Shown: positions 45,203 through 57,065 of the stretch, piece by piece | Position numbering within the stretch: position 1 is the stretch's first letter | Layout: every line of letters starts with the position of its first letter | From: Aselliscus stoliczkanus | Taxonomy: Eukaryota > Chordata > Mammalia > Chiroptera > Hipposideridae | Length of the DNA stretch: 64,000 bases | Assembly (NCBI GenBank): GCA_033961575.1 | Contig: CM066731.1 | Coordinates: 79,567,501 to 79,631,500, forward strand | Reading direction: 5' to 3' | The notes under the pieces: generated by a model | What the model was told of the DNA's origin: nothing | The model's input: the letters and a program-made list of their open reading frames with translations, nothing else | Databases searched by the model: none | Position numbers and translations under genes: made by a program

Positions 45203-46433
45203 AAACACAGGTGTTCTGGGCACATGGTAAAATGTTGCAATCAGTGCAAATTTGTCTGTAAAGATACCCTGTTGACCTTTTATCAATGCCCTGGTGGCCT
45301 CATTCCCTGTCCCTATGTCCAAGGTAATTTCTGTTCCAAATACTCCAGCCAGAGAGAAGAATTCTAGGCCACTGGAATTTGGTAAAGGTAGATTACATTC
45401 CTTTGGCACTCCAGTAAGCTCTATTTAGGGAACGAATTCATTTAAACCTCTCCCAATTTGAAGGGTTTTTTTTCTGTCATTATTCAAGTGACTCCAAGAC
45501 TCAGAAGGTTGTGACATGCTCAGGGTCACCTGACTAGTACCTGAAGCTGATGCCAGCTCAGATCTCTCAGGCTCCAGGTGTCAAGTTCATTCAGCTATAC
45601 CAGATATGCTTTTCTGGCTTGCTCCCTAAATTCACAGAGTATTCACGTGAATCTCCGAGTCCATTTTCACATTAACAACTTTCTTCTAGCCTCAGCAATG
45701 ATCCTGTATTCAATTTCTATTATTTACAGGTACTCACTGTGAGCAATTTTTAGGAAAACACCTCATTTGTGTTATGATAAGGTATGTATTATTTCCTTTT
45801 TCACCTTTCTTTGTCTTTTGACAGTGGATATTTTTCTAAGCCCCACTTTACTGCTGGTATTAACAACACCCTATTTTAGGAAATTACTTCTTAGGGTTCC
45901 TCTGATGCACAAGAAGCTGCTCCTCTCCCCATGCACTTTCCATTATACAATCCTCCCAGCAGATTTCAGAGGGCAGGAGAAAAGCAGTAGTTTGAAGTGT
46001 CAGCGAGAAGCCTTTAATTGAGCAACAAAAGAGGAGGTTAGGATGAACTCCTCAAACACAGGGTGCAGAAAACAAGAAGCTGTAGCATTTGCAAAAAAAA
46101 AACCCAAAAAACAAAAAACAACAAAATAAAACTGATCATTCATAGGCAGCCACTGAGGAGGAAATCTCAGTTTTACAGGAGGGTGAGAAGTGGAAATGTA
46201 TTCTAGAAAAACTCAGAAAAACGTTCTGGGGACTCAGATAAGCTGCCATTTCCAATCTTACAAATAAATAACTAAAAGCATAAAAACAGAAAATTGTTTT
46301 CATTAGAAAATGAGGCGATAGAAGCATCAGAAGGTATTTATCTATTTTAGCTATTTTTCTTATTTTCTATGTCTCACTCTCAAAACTCAAAGACTGTAAG
46401 GATACAAACTATAAAATTATAAAATACAAATTT
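45203..46433. other. Single-copy sequence with a possible MIR
   Basis: No gene seen. A MIR-like stretch (CAAGACTCAGAAGGTTGTGA; GGTCACCTGACTAGTACCTG) lies at about 45480-45600. Confidence 0.45.
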
Positions 46434-46566
46434 AAAAAAGCACTGAGCGGGCCGGCTGAGTGGCACAGTGGTTAAGCGCTAGCTTGGGAAACCAGCGGCC
46501 CTGGTTTGGGTCCCACATATGAGGGCCAGTGACACTGCCCTCAGGAAAAAAAAAAAAGCACTGAGC
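46434..46566 (+). mobile_element. Short tRNA-like SINE (type A) with perfect 15-bp duplications
   Basis: AAAAAAGCACTGAGC occurs at 46434-46448 and 46552-46566. The SINE (46449-46551) has the usual head GGGCCGGCTGAGTGGCACAG, a box B-like GGTTTGGGTCCC carrying changes, and a CACTGCCCTC end. Confidence 0.94.
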
Positions 46567-46624
46567 ATTAGTTGTATTGCACAAAGATGCTTAACACATA
46601 TTAATTTGAATGAATGAATAAGAA

Positions 46625-47299
46625 TTAACTAGAATAGATTTGGTGGTGGTGCTGGGAAGATAATATAACACAGAGAAGCAGAATACAGGATACTACACAT
46701 TGGTATTGTTCAGTGACCAATATGGCTACACCTTTTGGGAAGGTCAATGTGGAAATAGGAACAAGACTCTGCATTCTAGCTCCTACTTTGCCAGCAACCA
46801 ATTTGACATTCACCACATCTTCTCTGATTTCCATGTCTTCACAAGTGGGACAAGGCTTCTGGGAGCTCCTGTCAGGCAGAAACCTACCTTCCATCCTCAC
46901 CACCAAATTGGGGATGGCTAGTAAGCCTAGTAAACGTCTGTGGAGCAAATAGTCTCCACCCATTGTATGAGCAAACCTTCTCACTGACTTATTTCCCACA
47001 TTTAACTTTTTCTCTTTCCTGTAATGCTGCACAGCAAGTCCAGGATGGTCTCTACTGCAGGCTAGCGGGGAAATGACCAACATGGGTTTCCGTAAAGAGA
47101 CGATCCCTGATGTCATGTGCTTGCAGCTCTTCTGTGTGAGGTGACATTTCCAAAAAGATGTGGTAAAAGGCCCTAAGACACAGACTCTGAAGTCACAAAG
47201 TTTTCCTGGGATGCTGGAAAGGAAACCCCTGGGAAAAACTAATCTTTTATTGTGGTCACCTGAGTCCCTGATTCTTTTAAGAATATTCTTTGTGAGCAC
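46625..47299 (-). other. Anonymous 224-codon open frame, coding status unproven
   Basis: An uninterrupted minus-strand frame in non-repeat DNA. It opens after a stop at about 47305. The first in-frame codon sometimes taken as a start is GTG, not used normally in mammals; the first ATG is at 47114-47116, giving about 163 codons. It is rich in Cys, His and basic residues and ends in a hydrophobic VVSCILLLCVIL stretch. I recognise no domain and see no conserved motif, clear promoter or splice pattern. By length alone it is unusual for AT-rich sequence, yet chance remains the default explanation. Confidence 0.25.
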
Positions 47300-47939
47300 C
47301 AGCTAAATCATTTGCTGGGACACAGGCTGAATGAAATTGCAGAGGTATCTAATACCCATTAGTATTACTGCCATCCTTGTTTTGAGGGGAACATACCTTA
47401 TTCAGTGGGATTTCACCTTATATTGTGAGTTAGAGCTAATCCTAGAGAGAAATACCTCATCCTATAGAATAGATGAATGTATAGTAACATCATCTAAAGA
47501 TGACACTTTCCCCCCTGCCCTTTATTCTCCAATTGCAAATTCTAAACTCAGATTCAGAGATATGTTTGGAAAACTTTTGGTCTAGAGACCACATTTATGA
47601 ATACAAACAACTTCTTGATAGATACCTCAAGAGGGGAAAAACATTTCCTAATAAATGGTTAACAATACTCCAAGTTAGCTGCTTAACATGAATGCATGGC
47701 TTCCCCCCACCCCCATATTTCCCAGAAATGCTTAGCACTCTAAATCAGGAGTAAAAATAAACAAGGGTTCAAATCAACTAAGCAAAATATTTTGGATTAT
47801 GTATTTCCCCAGATTGCTCCCAACTCCCTTTCTTAGTCTCTCAAGCAAAAAAACATGACACTCTATTTGGTGGTAAACCAGTACTCCACTAGCAACCTAC
47901 TGAAATGAGATGCTTCTGGAACTGTGTACACAGACAAAC

Positions 47940-47941
<2 letters not shown>
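47300..47941. other. Single-copy non-coding sequence
   Basis: No gene or repeat recognised. Confidence 0.5.
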
Positions 47942-48007
<66 letters not shown>

Positions 48008-48040
48008 CGCGTGCACGTGCACGTGCGCGCATGCACATAT
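47942..48040. repeat. (TC)n tract followed by alternating purine-pyrimidine tract
   Basis: About 31 TC units (47942-48004) run straight into 36 bp of perfect purine-pyrimidine alternation (48005-48040: GTGCGCGTGCACGTGCACGT and onward). The first can form triplex (H-DNA) and the second Z-DNA. It lies about 50 bp upstream of L1 #5. Confidence 0.96.
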
Positions 48041-48091
48041 TATCAACTTGCAATAATATGAGGAGAATCTGGGCATTAAGATATAATATAA

Positions 48092-49636
48092 GGAGACTTC
48101 CGGTAAGATGGCAGAATAGACGGACGCTTTCCCAACTGCCTCTGAGGATCACATCAAAATTACAAATAATTTATACAACATTTAACTTCAGAAGTCCCCT
48201 GAACACTAGATGAACAGAACCTCTAAATGAAGGACCTAAAGAGGACGCCAAATCAAGTCTGATAGGAGGGGTGCAGCAAGAGAGGGAGAGCCCCATGAGG
48301 GATGCCCCAGCTGTGGGGAGGCTTCTCCGGTTGGGGGAGAGACCCTCTGGCCCCACACCGAGCTCACTAGCCCAGAGTTGCTTTGCCAGAAAGAGGAGTA
48401 CTACGATAGTGGGCAGTAGAAATTAGTGAGGACTCTTTGCTCGACTCAGTGAGGCTGAGAGCAGCTGGAGAACCAGTGGGTCCGGCACATGGGTTCGCTC
48501 CCCAGTGAGCACTCACCCGGTTCCTGTTAGAGGGAGTAGCTGTGTGAGCCGGGCCCAGGAGCTTGTGGGGAAGGACTGAACTGACCACCTTTGGTGCAGA
48601 AGCTGGAGGTTTGGGGACCATTGTTCCCCTGGTGTGGAGCTTGCACATGAGCAGTGTACAGGAGGGCACCATTTTTTCAGGGTTGGGCCTCCCTGAGAGG
48701 GTGAGATCCAGGACCCCACTGATCTGGTGAAATTGGTGCAGGAGTGCCTGCGTGCATGATCATGTGGACTTGGATTCCCACCCTCTGCACTGCTTGTGCT
48801 GTGTTGTCAGGGAAATGCTGGGTGGGTGCCATGTGGCTTAATCAGGCTGCTCACTGAGATGTAGGAGTGCACAAGCCACTTTGGATCCCCACCCTCCACC
48901 CTGTTTGTGCTGCGTAGCCAGGAAAACATAGGGCATGTGCTCTCCAGCTGCATCAGTCTATTCACTGAGACTCAGGAGTGCATGAGCCGCCTTGGGTCCC
49001 CGCTCTCAGCACTGTTTGTGCAGAGTTGCCAGGCTTGGTACTGGCTGTTGGACTGCTTAGCCTAATCTGTGGGCAGTTGATTGGCACAGGCTGAGACAGG
49101 GAGTTTTCCTGAGAGTGTTGGGCCAGGAGCAGTGAACCTGTGTGATCCAATCGAGGCTTTCCTGGCGAGTTTGTGTGGACTGATTGCTGGTACAGACTGC
49201 ATGCTACTCTGACTTGGTGGGGGCTACTGAACACATCAAGTGGTGCCTTGGGGACCTGCCCCACCCACCTAGAGCTGTGTTGCCAGAGGCACCTTGAGAC
49301 CCCAGTGGCTGGCCCACATCTTCACAGGCCACAGAGGGGTTTTTTGTAGTAGCAGACAACCTGCAACATCCTGTGAAGATTTATTTTTTTTGGTAGTGAG
49401 CATGGTTCCAGAGAACACAGCAGCTAATTGTGGAAAGTTCACTTCAAGCCTGAGAGAGAGGCCGGCACATAACACGTTAAGCTCCTTCCCCCAATAGCTG
49501 GTGCTGAGTCGCCCAGAGACTCTCTATTGCTGAGCAAGTTGTCTGCAGATTAAAGAGGAAGGAGAGCCACCCCAACCTCTTTTCTTTTCTCTCTTTTTTC
49601 TAGGTGATCTATCTAATACATCGAAGCATTCACAGA
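48092..49636 (+). promoter_or_regulatory. L1 #5 5' UTR / internal promoter
   Basis: A complete leader. A YY1-type core AAGATGGC sits at 48105-48112, 14 bp from the element start, the same relative place as in primate L1 where YY1 fixes the transcription start. The monomers lie at 48781-49033. A CACCATTTTTTC remnant of the second YY1/E2F-like motif is near 48667. CpGs are largely decayed compared with element #4. Confidence 0.7.
48781..49033 (+). repeat. Tandem ~111-bp monomers in L1 #5 5' UTR (2 + partial)
   Basis: Units begin at 48781 (CCCTCTGCAC), 48892 (CCCTCCACC) and 49002 (GCTCTCAGC), a period of 110-111 bp, each followed by TGTGCTGCGT-like, CAGGCTGCTCACTGAGA-like and GGAGTGCA-like blocks. 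Confidence 0.85.
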
Positions 49637-50512
49637 ATGACAGCCAGAATGAAGAAACAAAGACACATGTCCCAAGTAAAAGATCAGAAGAAACCTCTAG
49701 AAATGGAACTAAATGAAACAGAGGTATCCAAACTGTCAGAGACAGAGTTTAGAACACTGATGATAAGAATGTTTAAGGAACTTAGCAAGGACATAAAAAA
49801 GGATAGGGAAACCATAAAAACCAATCAGTTAGAACTAAAGAATACTATTACTGAAATGAAGAACACGCTCAAAGAAATCACCAGTAGAATAGATGAAGCA
49901 GAGGAGTGGATCAGTGAATTAGAAGACAAAATAGCAGAAATCTCCCAGCAGGTACAACAAAAAGAAAAAGGATAAAAAAGAATGAAAATAGATTAAAAGT
50001 CCTCTGGGACAACATGAATCACAACATTGGCGTCATAGGAATACCAGAAGGAGAAGAGAAGAAGCAAGAGATTGAGATTTAAAGAAATAATGACTGAAAA
50101 CTTCCCTACCCTGGTGAAGGAAATCGACATACAAGCCCAGGATGTGCAAAGAGTTCAAAACAGGCTGAATCCAAACAGGCTCACATCAAGACACATCATA
50201 GTTAAAATGGCAAAGCTTAAAGGCAAAGACAGAATCCTAAAAGCAGTAAGAGAAAGACAGCAGGTTACATACAAAGGAACTCCTATTAGACTAACAGCTG
50301 ACTCTTCTTCAGAAACTCTGCAGGCCAGAAGGGAGTGGCAGGAGATATTCAAAGTGACACAAAATAAAGGTCTACAAACAAGATTGCTCTACCCAGCATG
50401 GCTATCACTTAAAATTGAAGGAGAGATAAAGAGCTTCTCAGAAAAGAATAAGCTTAAGGAGTTCATTGCCACCAAGCCAGCATTGCAGGAAAAGTTAAAA
50501 GGGCGTTTTTAA
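49637..50512 (+). pseudogene. L1 ORF1 (element #5), two main lesions
   Basis: This encodes an ORF1p-type trimeric RNA chaperone. Residues about 60-110 form a heptad-patterned coiled coil (NTLKEITSRIDEAEEWISEL region). The RRM and C-terminal domain follow with VTYKGTPIRLTAD and LQARREWQEIFK, ending LKGRF-stop at 50512. A stop at about 49973 (GATAAA) and a small deletion near 50078 split the frame into two open parts (to 49975 and from 50072). Start choice is by alignment to the conserved CAGCCAGAATG context; 49649 is an equally good ATG. Confidence 0.88.
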
Positions 50513-50568
50513 ACAGAAGAAAGGGGAAAACAAGCTAACCCTGGAAGACAAGAAATACAAATAACAAA

Positions 50569-53500
50569 ATGGCAATAAATATGCACCTATCAGTAATCAC
50601 TTTAAATGTGAATGGGTTAAAAGCTCCAATCAAAAGACACAGAGTGGCTGAGTGGATAAAAAAACAGGACCCATGCATATGCTGTCTACAAGAGACTCAT
50701 CTCAGATCAGAAGACACACACAGACTGAAAGTGAAGAGATGGAATAAGATATTTCATGCAAATGGAAATGAGAAAAAAGCTGGAGTAGCAATACTTACTT
50801 CAGACAAAATAGACTTTAAAATGAAAACTACAATAAAAGACAAGGACACTACATAACAATAAAGGGATCGATTCAAAAAGAGGACATAACCCTACTAAAC
50901 ATCTATGCACCCAATATAGGAGCTCCTAAATATATCAAACAGATTTTGACAGACATAAAGGCAGAGTTCAACAGTAACAAAATCACAGTAAGTGACTTCA
51001 ACACCCCATTGTCCTCCGGACAGAAAATCAACATGGACACAGTGGCCTTAAATGACACTTTACACCAGCTGGATTTAATTGATATTTTTAGAGCATTTCA
51101 CTCCAAAGCTACAGAATATACATTCTTCTCAAGTGTACATGGAACACTCTCCAAGATAGACCACACGTTAGGCCACAAAACAAGTCTCAACAAATTTAAG
51201 AAGATTGAAATCATATCAAGTGTCTTCTCTGACTACAATGCTGTGAAACTAGTAATCAATTATAAGAAGAAATCTGGAAAGCTTACAAATACATGGAGGC
51301 TAAATGACATGCTACTAAATAGTGAGTGGGTCAAAAATGAGATCAAGGAGGAAATCAAAAGATACCTCGAGACAAATGAGAATGAAAACACCACCACCCA
51401 AAATCTCTGGGATGCAGCAAAAGCAGTCCTAAGAGGGAAGTTCATAGCAGTGCAGGCCTACCTAAAGAATGAAGAAAAATCTCAAATCAACAGACTCTCT
51501 TTACACCTAAGGGAACTCAAAAAGAACAGCAAAACAAGCCCAAAGGGAGTATAAGAAATGAAATAATGAAGACCAGAGCAGTGATAAATGAAATAGAGAA
51601 CAACAACAACAACAAAACAATACAAAAGATCAATGAAACCAAGAGTTGTTTTTTTCTAAAAGAAACAAAATCGACAAACCGTTAGCCAGACTCACCAAGA
51701 AAAAGAGAGAGAGGACCCAAATTAATAAAATCAGAAATGAAAGAGGAGAAGTGACAACATACCACAGAAATACAGAAAAGTTTAAGAAAATACTATGAAC
51801 AACTACATGCTAACAAATTCGACAATCTGGAAGAAATGCATGAATTTCTAGAAGCATACAATCTACCAAGTCTGAACCAAAAAGAAAGAGAAACTCTGAA
51901 CAGACTGATTACTGCCAAAGAAATTGAATCAGTAACCAACAATCTTCCAAAAAACAAAAGCCCTGGACCAGATGCCTACACAGGTGAATTTTACTAAACA
52001 TTCAAAAAAGAATTAATACCTATTCTCCTCAAACTATTCCAAAAAATACAGAAGGAGGGAAGGCTCCCAAACTCTATGAAGCCACTATGACCCTGATTCC
52101 TAAGTCAGACAAAGATATTACAAAAAACAAAAACTACAGGCTGATATCCCTAATGAACATAGATGCAAAAATTCTCAGCAAAATACCAGCCAACCGAATT
52201 CAGCTTCTCCGTAAAAAGATCATATACCACGATCAAATGGGATTCATTCCTGGTATGCAAGTGTGGTTCAATATCCACAAATCAATTCACGTAATACATC
52301 ACATTAACAAAATGAAAAATAAAAGTCATATGATCATATCAAATGATGCAGAAAAAGCATTTGACAAAATCCAGCAGCCATTTATGATAAAAACTCTTAG
52401 CAAACTGGCAATAGTGAGTTCATATCTCAACATTATGAAGGCCATATATGATAAGCCCACAGCAAACATTGTACTCAATGGGGAAAGGCTAAAACCTTTT
52501 TCTGTAAGATCAGGAACAAGACAAGACTGCCCACTTTCACCACTTCTATTTAACATAGTTCTGGAAGTTCTAGCCACAGCAATCAGATGAGAAAATGAAA
52601 TAAAAGGCATCCACATTGGTAAGGAGGAAGTAAAATTGTCATTATATGCAGATGACATGATACTATATAGAAAGAACCCCAAAGACTCCACCAAAAAACT
52701 GCTAGAACTGATAACGAATTTGTTAAGGTAGCAGGATGCAAAATGGATATTCAGAAACCAGTTGCAATTGTATACACCAATAATAAACTATCAGAAGAAG
52801 AAATCAGGACATCAATCCCTTTTACAATTGCTTCAAAACCAATAAACTATCAGGAATCAATTTAACTAAAGAAGTAAAAGACCTGTACTCAGAAAATTAT
52901 GAGACACTGAAGAGAGTAATCCAAGAAGATACAAATAAATGGAAATACATATCATCTTCATGGATAGGAAGAATTAATATAGTCAAAATGTCAATACTAC
53001 CTAAGGCAATATGTAGATTCAATGCAATTCCAATCAAACTACCAGGACATTTTTCTCAGAAATAGAACATATAATCCTGAAATTTATATGGAACCACAAA
53101 AATCCCGAATAGCCATGGCAATCTTGAGAAATAAGAACAAAGTGTGAGGCATCACAGTACCTGACATTAAAACATACTACAATGCTACAGTTATCAAAAC
53201 AGTATGGTACTGGCATAAAAACAGACACATAGACCAATGGAACATAATAGAGAACCCAGGAATAAACCCATCCATATACAGTCATTTAATCTATGAAAAT
53301 GGAAGCAAGAATTTACATTGGAGTAAACATAGTCTATTTACTAAATGGTGCTGGGAAAATTGGTGTGACACATGGCAAAAAATGAAAATGGACCACGTAC
53401 TTACACCATATATGAGAACAAACTCAAAGTAGATTAAAGACTTAAATGTAAGACCTGAAACTATAAAACTCCTAGAAGAAAACATAGGGATAGTTTGCAG

Positions 53501-54361
53501 ACATTACCCTGAGTAATATTTGTACTGATATATCCCCTCGGGCAAGGGAAGTAAAAAAAAAAGAACATATGGGATGACATCAAACTTAAAAGTTTTTCAC
53601 AACAAAGGAAATCATCAATAAAACAAAAAGGCAGCCTACTGAATGGGAGAAGATATTTGTCAATGATATATCTGATAAGGGATTGATATCCAAAATTTAT
53701 AAAACACTGATGAAACTCAACACCAAAAAACAAACAACCCAATTAAAAAATCAGCAGAGGATGCGAAGAGGCATTTCTCTAAAGAGAACATACAGATGGC
53801 CAACAGGCATATGAAAAAATGTTCAACCTCGCTAATCATCAGAGAAATGCAAATAAAAACCACAATGAGATACCAACTCACTCTGGTCAGAATGGCCATC
53901 ATCAATAAATCAACAAACAACCAGTGCTGGCGAGGGTGTGGAGAATAGGGAACGCTGGTGCACTCTTGGTGGGACTGCAAATTGGTGTAGCCATTATGGA
54001 AATCTGTATGGAGGTATCTCAAATACTGGAAATGGAACTGCCGTATGGCCCAGCAATTCCACTCTTGGGTATCTACCCAGAGGAATCCAAGACTCTAATT
54101 CGAAAAAATATATGCACCCCTATGTTTATTGCAGCGCTATTTACAATAGCCAAGACTTGGAAACAACCGAAATGCCCATCGGTAGATGACTGGATTAAGA
54201 AACGGTGGTACATTCATACAATGGAGTATTACTCCACTATAAATAATGAAATCGTACCATTTACAACGATATGGATGGACCTAGAGACTATTATGTTAAG
54301 TGAAATAAGTCAGTCAGAGAAAGACGAATACCATGTGATCTCACTTATATGTGGAATCTGA
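50569..54361 (+). pseudogene. L1 ORF2 (element #5), disrupted
   Basis: ORF2p supplies endonuclease and reverse transcriptase. Visible parts: EN with NVNGL and LQETHL (50569-50856), then, after a frameshift, SDFNTPLS and IDHTLGHK. The catalytic SDH triplet reads SDY at 51228-51236. RT has [17 protein letters not shown] (52087-52590), then a TGA, then the YADD active-site box at 52645-52656. The C terminus ends HVISLICGI-stop at 54361. SDFN also replaces the usual GDFN. Several frameshifts and stops confirm that it is a pseudogene, although every domain is present. Confidence 0.9.
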
Positions 54362-54673
54362 AAAACTGAATGAATGAGGAAAGTAAACAGAAACTGTCTC
54401 ATAGATATAGAGGAAAAACAGGGTTTCTAGTTGGGAAGGGTTGGGGATGAGGGAGAAGGGAAAGGGATTAGACAGCATAAATAGGTAACTACAATATTGC
54501 TGCAGGGATATGAAAGGCAGTTCAGGGAATATAATAATGTTGTAAATATTTTGTGGGGTGTCAGATGGTCACTTGTCTTGTTAGGGAGACCACTTCATGG
54601 ATCGGATAGAGGCTTGATCACTGCACTGTATACCTGAAACTGATGTTGCATGATATTGTGCCAACTGTAATTG

Positions 54674-54721
<48 letters not shown>

Positions 54722-54914
54722 CGGGATGTGGATTATACAGTGCAAGGGAGTCAAAGGAATTGTAATAGATATGTGTCATATGGCGGGGAGGAGTGGGGTG
54801 GCGAATTGGGAAAGGGGGTTTGTCACTTTGAGGGATCAAAAGTATAACTATTGCACTGTATTGTACACCGGAAACTAATTTTTTTAAAAATGTTTATTTC
54901 ACAATAAAAGAACA
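54362..54914 (+). other. L1 #5 3' UTR
   Basis: It runs from GAATGAATGAGG after the ORF2 stop, through the G-rich AGGGTTGGGGATGAGGG part, to ACCGGAAACTAATTTT and the tail. An (AT)n stretch expanded inside it. This one-copy 3' end contrasts with the duplicated 3' segment in elements #2 and #4. Confidence 0.8.
54675..54718. repeat. (AT)n microsatellite inside L1 3' UTR
   Basis: Twenty-two uninterrupted AT units at the place where the other L1 copies read GAATATATAGATAG or similar, so it grew after insertion. Confidence 0.97.
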
Positions 54915-54930
54915 ATAAAAAAAACATATA

Positions 54931-55914
54931 CTATAAGTCTTCAGGGAATGCAAATGATCCATTCACTTATAAATTCTGTAGGAATCGTTTCTGTAGGCAC
55001 CCTCTGCTGGCAATGCTGAAGGTATAAAGAAAACTATGCCAATGGTGGCAAAACAAACTATGGCGGAGCCAACAGGAAGTGTGTAGAAGGGGGCAGGGAG
55101 TAATGGGAAAGAAGCTATGTGTTTAGATGGGAACCACTGTCCACTTTAACGCTCTTCAGCCTGATACCACGCAGATGGAGATCCAGGAAAGTGGAGAGCT
55201 GTGACTTAAGTTTCAGTGACTTCAGATGCAAATAGCTTGAAACTTCAAGGACAATGACGTTCTAATTACATGCACTTGAAGTCCTTTAGTAGGTCATACA
55301 TGACAAACTTTTTTTTTACTCACTGCTACACACACATGTTCACATATACACACAAATATATAAATATATGTATATAATATCATAATTAAGGCATGCTTCT
55401 TGTAGGAAATTTTTCAGTACTGAACAATAAAATAATGAAAAATTAAAGTTCCCTGTCATGTCACCATTTCAACTATCTCCAGTAACTTTTTGGTGTATTC
55501 TTGGGGAGGCTTCACTGTCTATGTATTTAGATAATAGAAAAATAGATAAAAATATGTGAGTGACAGGTAGGTAATTCAATAGGAAATAGATTTTTTAAAA
55601 GGTTGAAATAGATAATTTAGAGGGTTGAAAATGTAGATTTACAAAATATATTATAAATGTACACAGATATGTATTAACATAAACATTAGATATCATGCTG
55701 TATCCCCAACTTTATATTTTTCTTTTTCCACTTATTATATTATGTATGTTTCATGCAGTTAAATATCGTTGTGAATAGAACTGTGAAGGGCTGACTGTCT
55801 ATCTCCTTATGAATGTAACTTATTTAACTACTACCCTATAGTGGATCATTGTTTCTGTTTCTACTTTTTCTATGATAAGTAATATTTAATGAACATCCTT
55901 GTACACAATAACTT
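54931..55914. other. Single-copy non-coding sequence
   Basis: No gene or clear repeat. AT-rich, with short TATA-type tracts near 55350. Confidence 0.5.
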
Positions 55915-56478
55915 ATTGAATATTTACCATATGCAGGTATTTATCAAACTTAAAAACACCAATTTGAAAAGTTATATGCATCCCCTATGTTCACTGAAGC
56001 ATTACTAGTAATAGCCAAAGATATGAAAGCAACAGAAGTATCCACTGATAGATGAATAAAAAAGATGTAGTACATAGATACAATGGAATAGTACTCAGCA
56101 AGAAAAAAGAATGAAATCTTGCCATTTGTGACAACATGGTTGGACTGAGAGGGTATTATGCTAAGTGAAATAAGTCAGACAGAGAAAGACAAATACCATA
56201 TGATTTCACTCATATATGGAATCTAAAACAAAAAGAAAAAAAAAATCAGACTCATAGAAACAAAGATCAAACTAATAGTTGCCAGAGCAGAGGCAGGTAG
56301 AAGGATAGGTGAAAAAGATGTAGGGGGCTATAGACAATGATATTGTGATAAATTTACATGGTGACAGATGGTTACATGACTTAACATAAGGTATATAAAT
56401 GTTGAATCACTATGTTGTAAACCCGAAACTAATATAGCATTGTATGCCAACTCTACTTAAGTCAAAAAAAAAAAAAAA
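55915..56478 (+). mobile_element. 5'-truncated L1
   Basis: ORF2 C-terminal text (GCATTACTAGTAATAGCC, TCCACTGATAGATGAATAAA, AAGTGAAATAAGTCAGACAG) and a shortened 3' UTR ending ACCCGAAACTAATATAGC and an A tail. Confidence 0.85.
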
Positions 56479-56499
56479 TTACTACAAAGGCTCTAGTTC

Positions 56500-56722
56500 C
56501 ATGTCACTTAGATTGAATCCTGGCACCTCTGTTAACTCTGTGACTTTTAGCAATTTAACTAAATAATCTGTGTCTCAGTTTCCTCTTTGGTAAAATGGCT
56601 ATAATAATAGTATTTATTCCATAGGAGTACTGTGACAATTAATGCATTAATACTCCTAGAGTGCATAGGACACTGCCTGTCACATGGTTAGAGTTCAATA
56701 AATGCTAGTGCAATTAGCTGTT
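56500..56722 (-). mobile_element. MIR SINE, reverse, well preserved
   Basis: TTGAATCCTGGCACCTCTG, GTGTCTCAGTTTCCTC, GGTAAAATGGCTATAATAAT, and CAGTTCAATAAATGCTAG-like text give almost the full reversed MIR. Confidence 0.85.
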
Positions 56723-56724
56723 AT

Positions 56725-56965
56725 TTGGGGGAGCAGGTCACCTATGTGCTGAATGTCTTGTACATTGAACATATTTTCCACAGTTATTACCTTAGGTGAC
56801 CTTCTCAATACCCCATGAGGTGAGCATGGCTGATGATAGTTCCCACTGGAAAAGTGAGGAAAATAACACTCAGAAGGTCAAAATATCTTGCAGCTTAGTG
56901 ATTGTCTCAAGATTGAAATATAGGACTCCTTGGGCTGTGCTTTTCACAATGGCAAGCAAGGTTTT
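56725..56965 (+). mobile_element. MIR SINE remnant, forward
   Basis: CAATACCCCATGAGGTGAGC, AAAGTGAGGAAAATAACACTC and TTGCAGCTTAGTGATTG follow the MIR order. It stands tail to tail with the reverse MIR before it. Confidence 0.6.
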
Positions 56966-57024
56966 GGGGGTGAATGCATGCAAAGAAAACATATAGAAAA
57001 AGTGGAAATATATATAAACTATAT

Positions 57025-57027
<3 letters not shown>

Positions 57028-57063
<36 letters not shown>
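57028..57063. repeat. (AC)n microsatellite abutting mariner 2
   Basis: Eighteen AC units end directly at the left terminus of the mariner. Confidence 0.97.

Positions 57064-57065
<2 letters not shown>

Larger units (their letters stand above)
48092..54914 (+). mobile_element. Near full-length LINE-1, element #5
   Basis: This is the most complete L1 of the window, about 6.8 kb: 5' end at GGAGACTTCCGG, a monomer-type 5' UTR, ORF1, ORF2, a 3' UTR with an AT microsatellite and a short A-rich tail. Degenerate candidate duplications (AAGATATAATATAAG near 48078 and AACATATACTATAAG near 54923) frame it. Frameshifts and stops in both ORFs and a changed endonuclease residue make it inactive, but the order and length of parts give the reference structure for the deleted derivatives #2 and #4. 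Confidence 0.93.

Noticed and set aside
46713..46952. 79-codon plus-strand frame MTNMATPFGK...
   Set aside because: It lies opposite the longer anonymous frame and has no independent support.
47905..48213. Frames encoding Ser-Leu or Arg-Ala/Arg-Glu repeats
   Set aside because: Products of the (TC)n and alternating tract; low-complexity artefact. The same holds for the Ser-Leu frames at 38899-39176.
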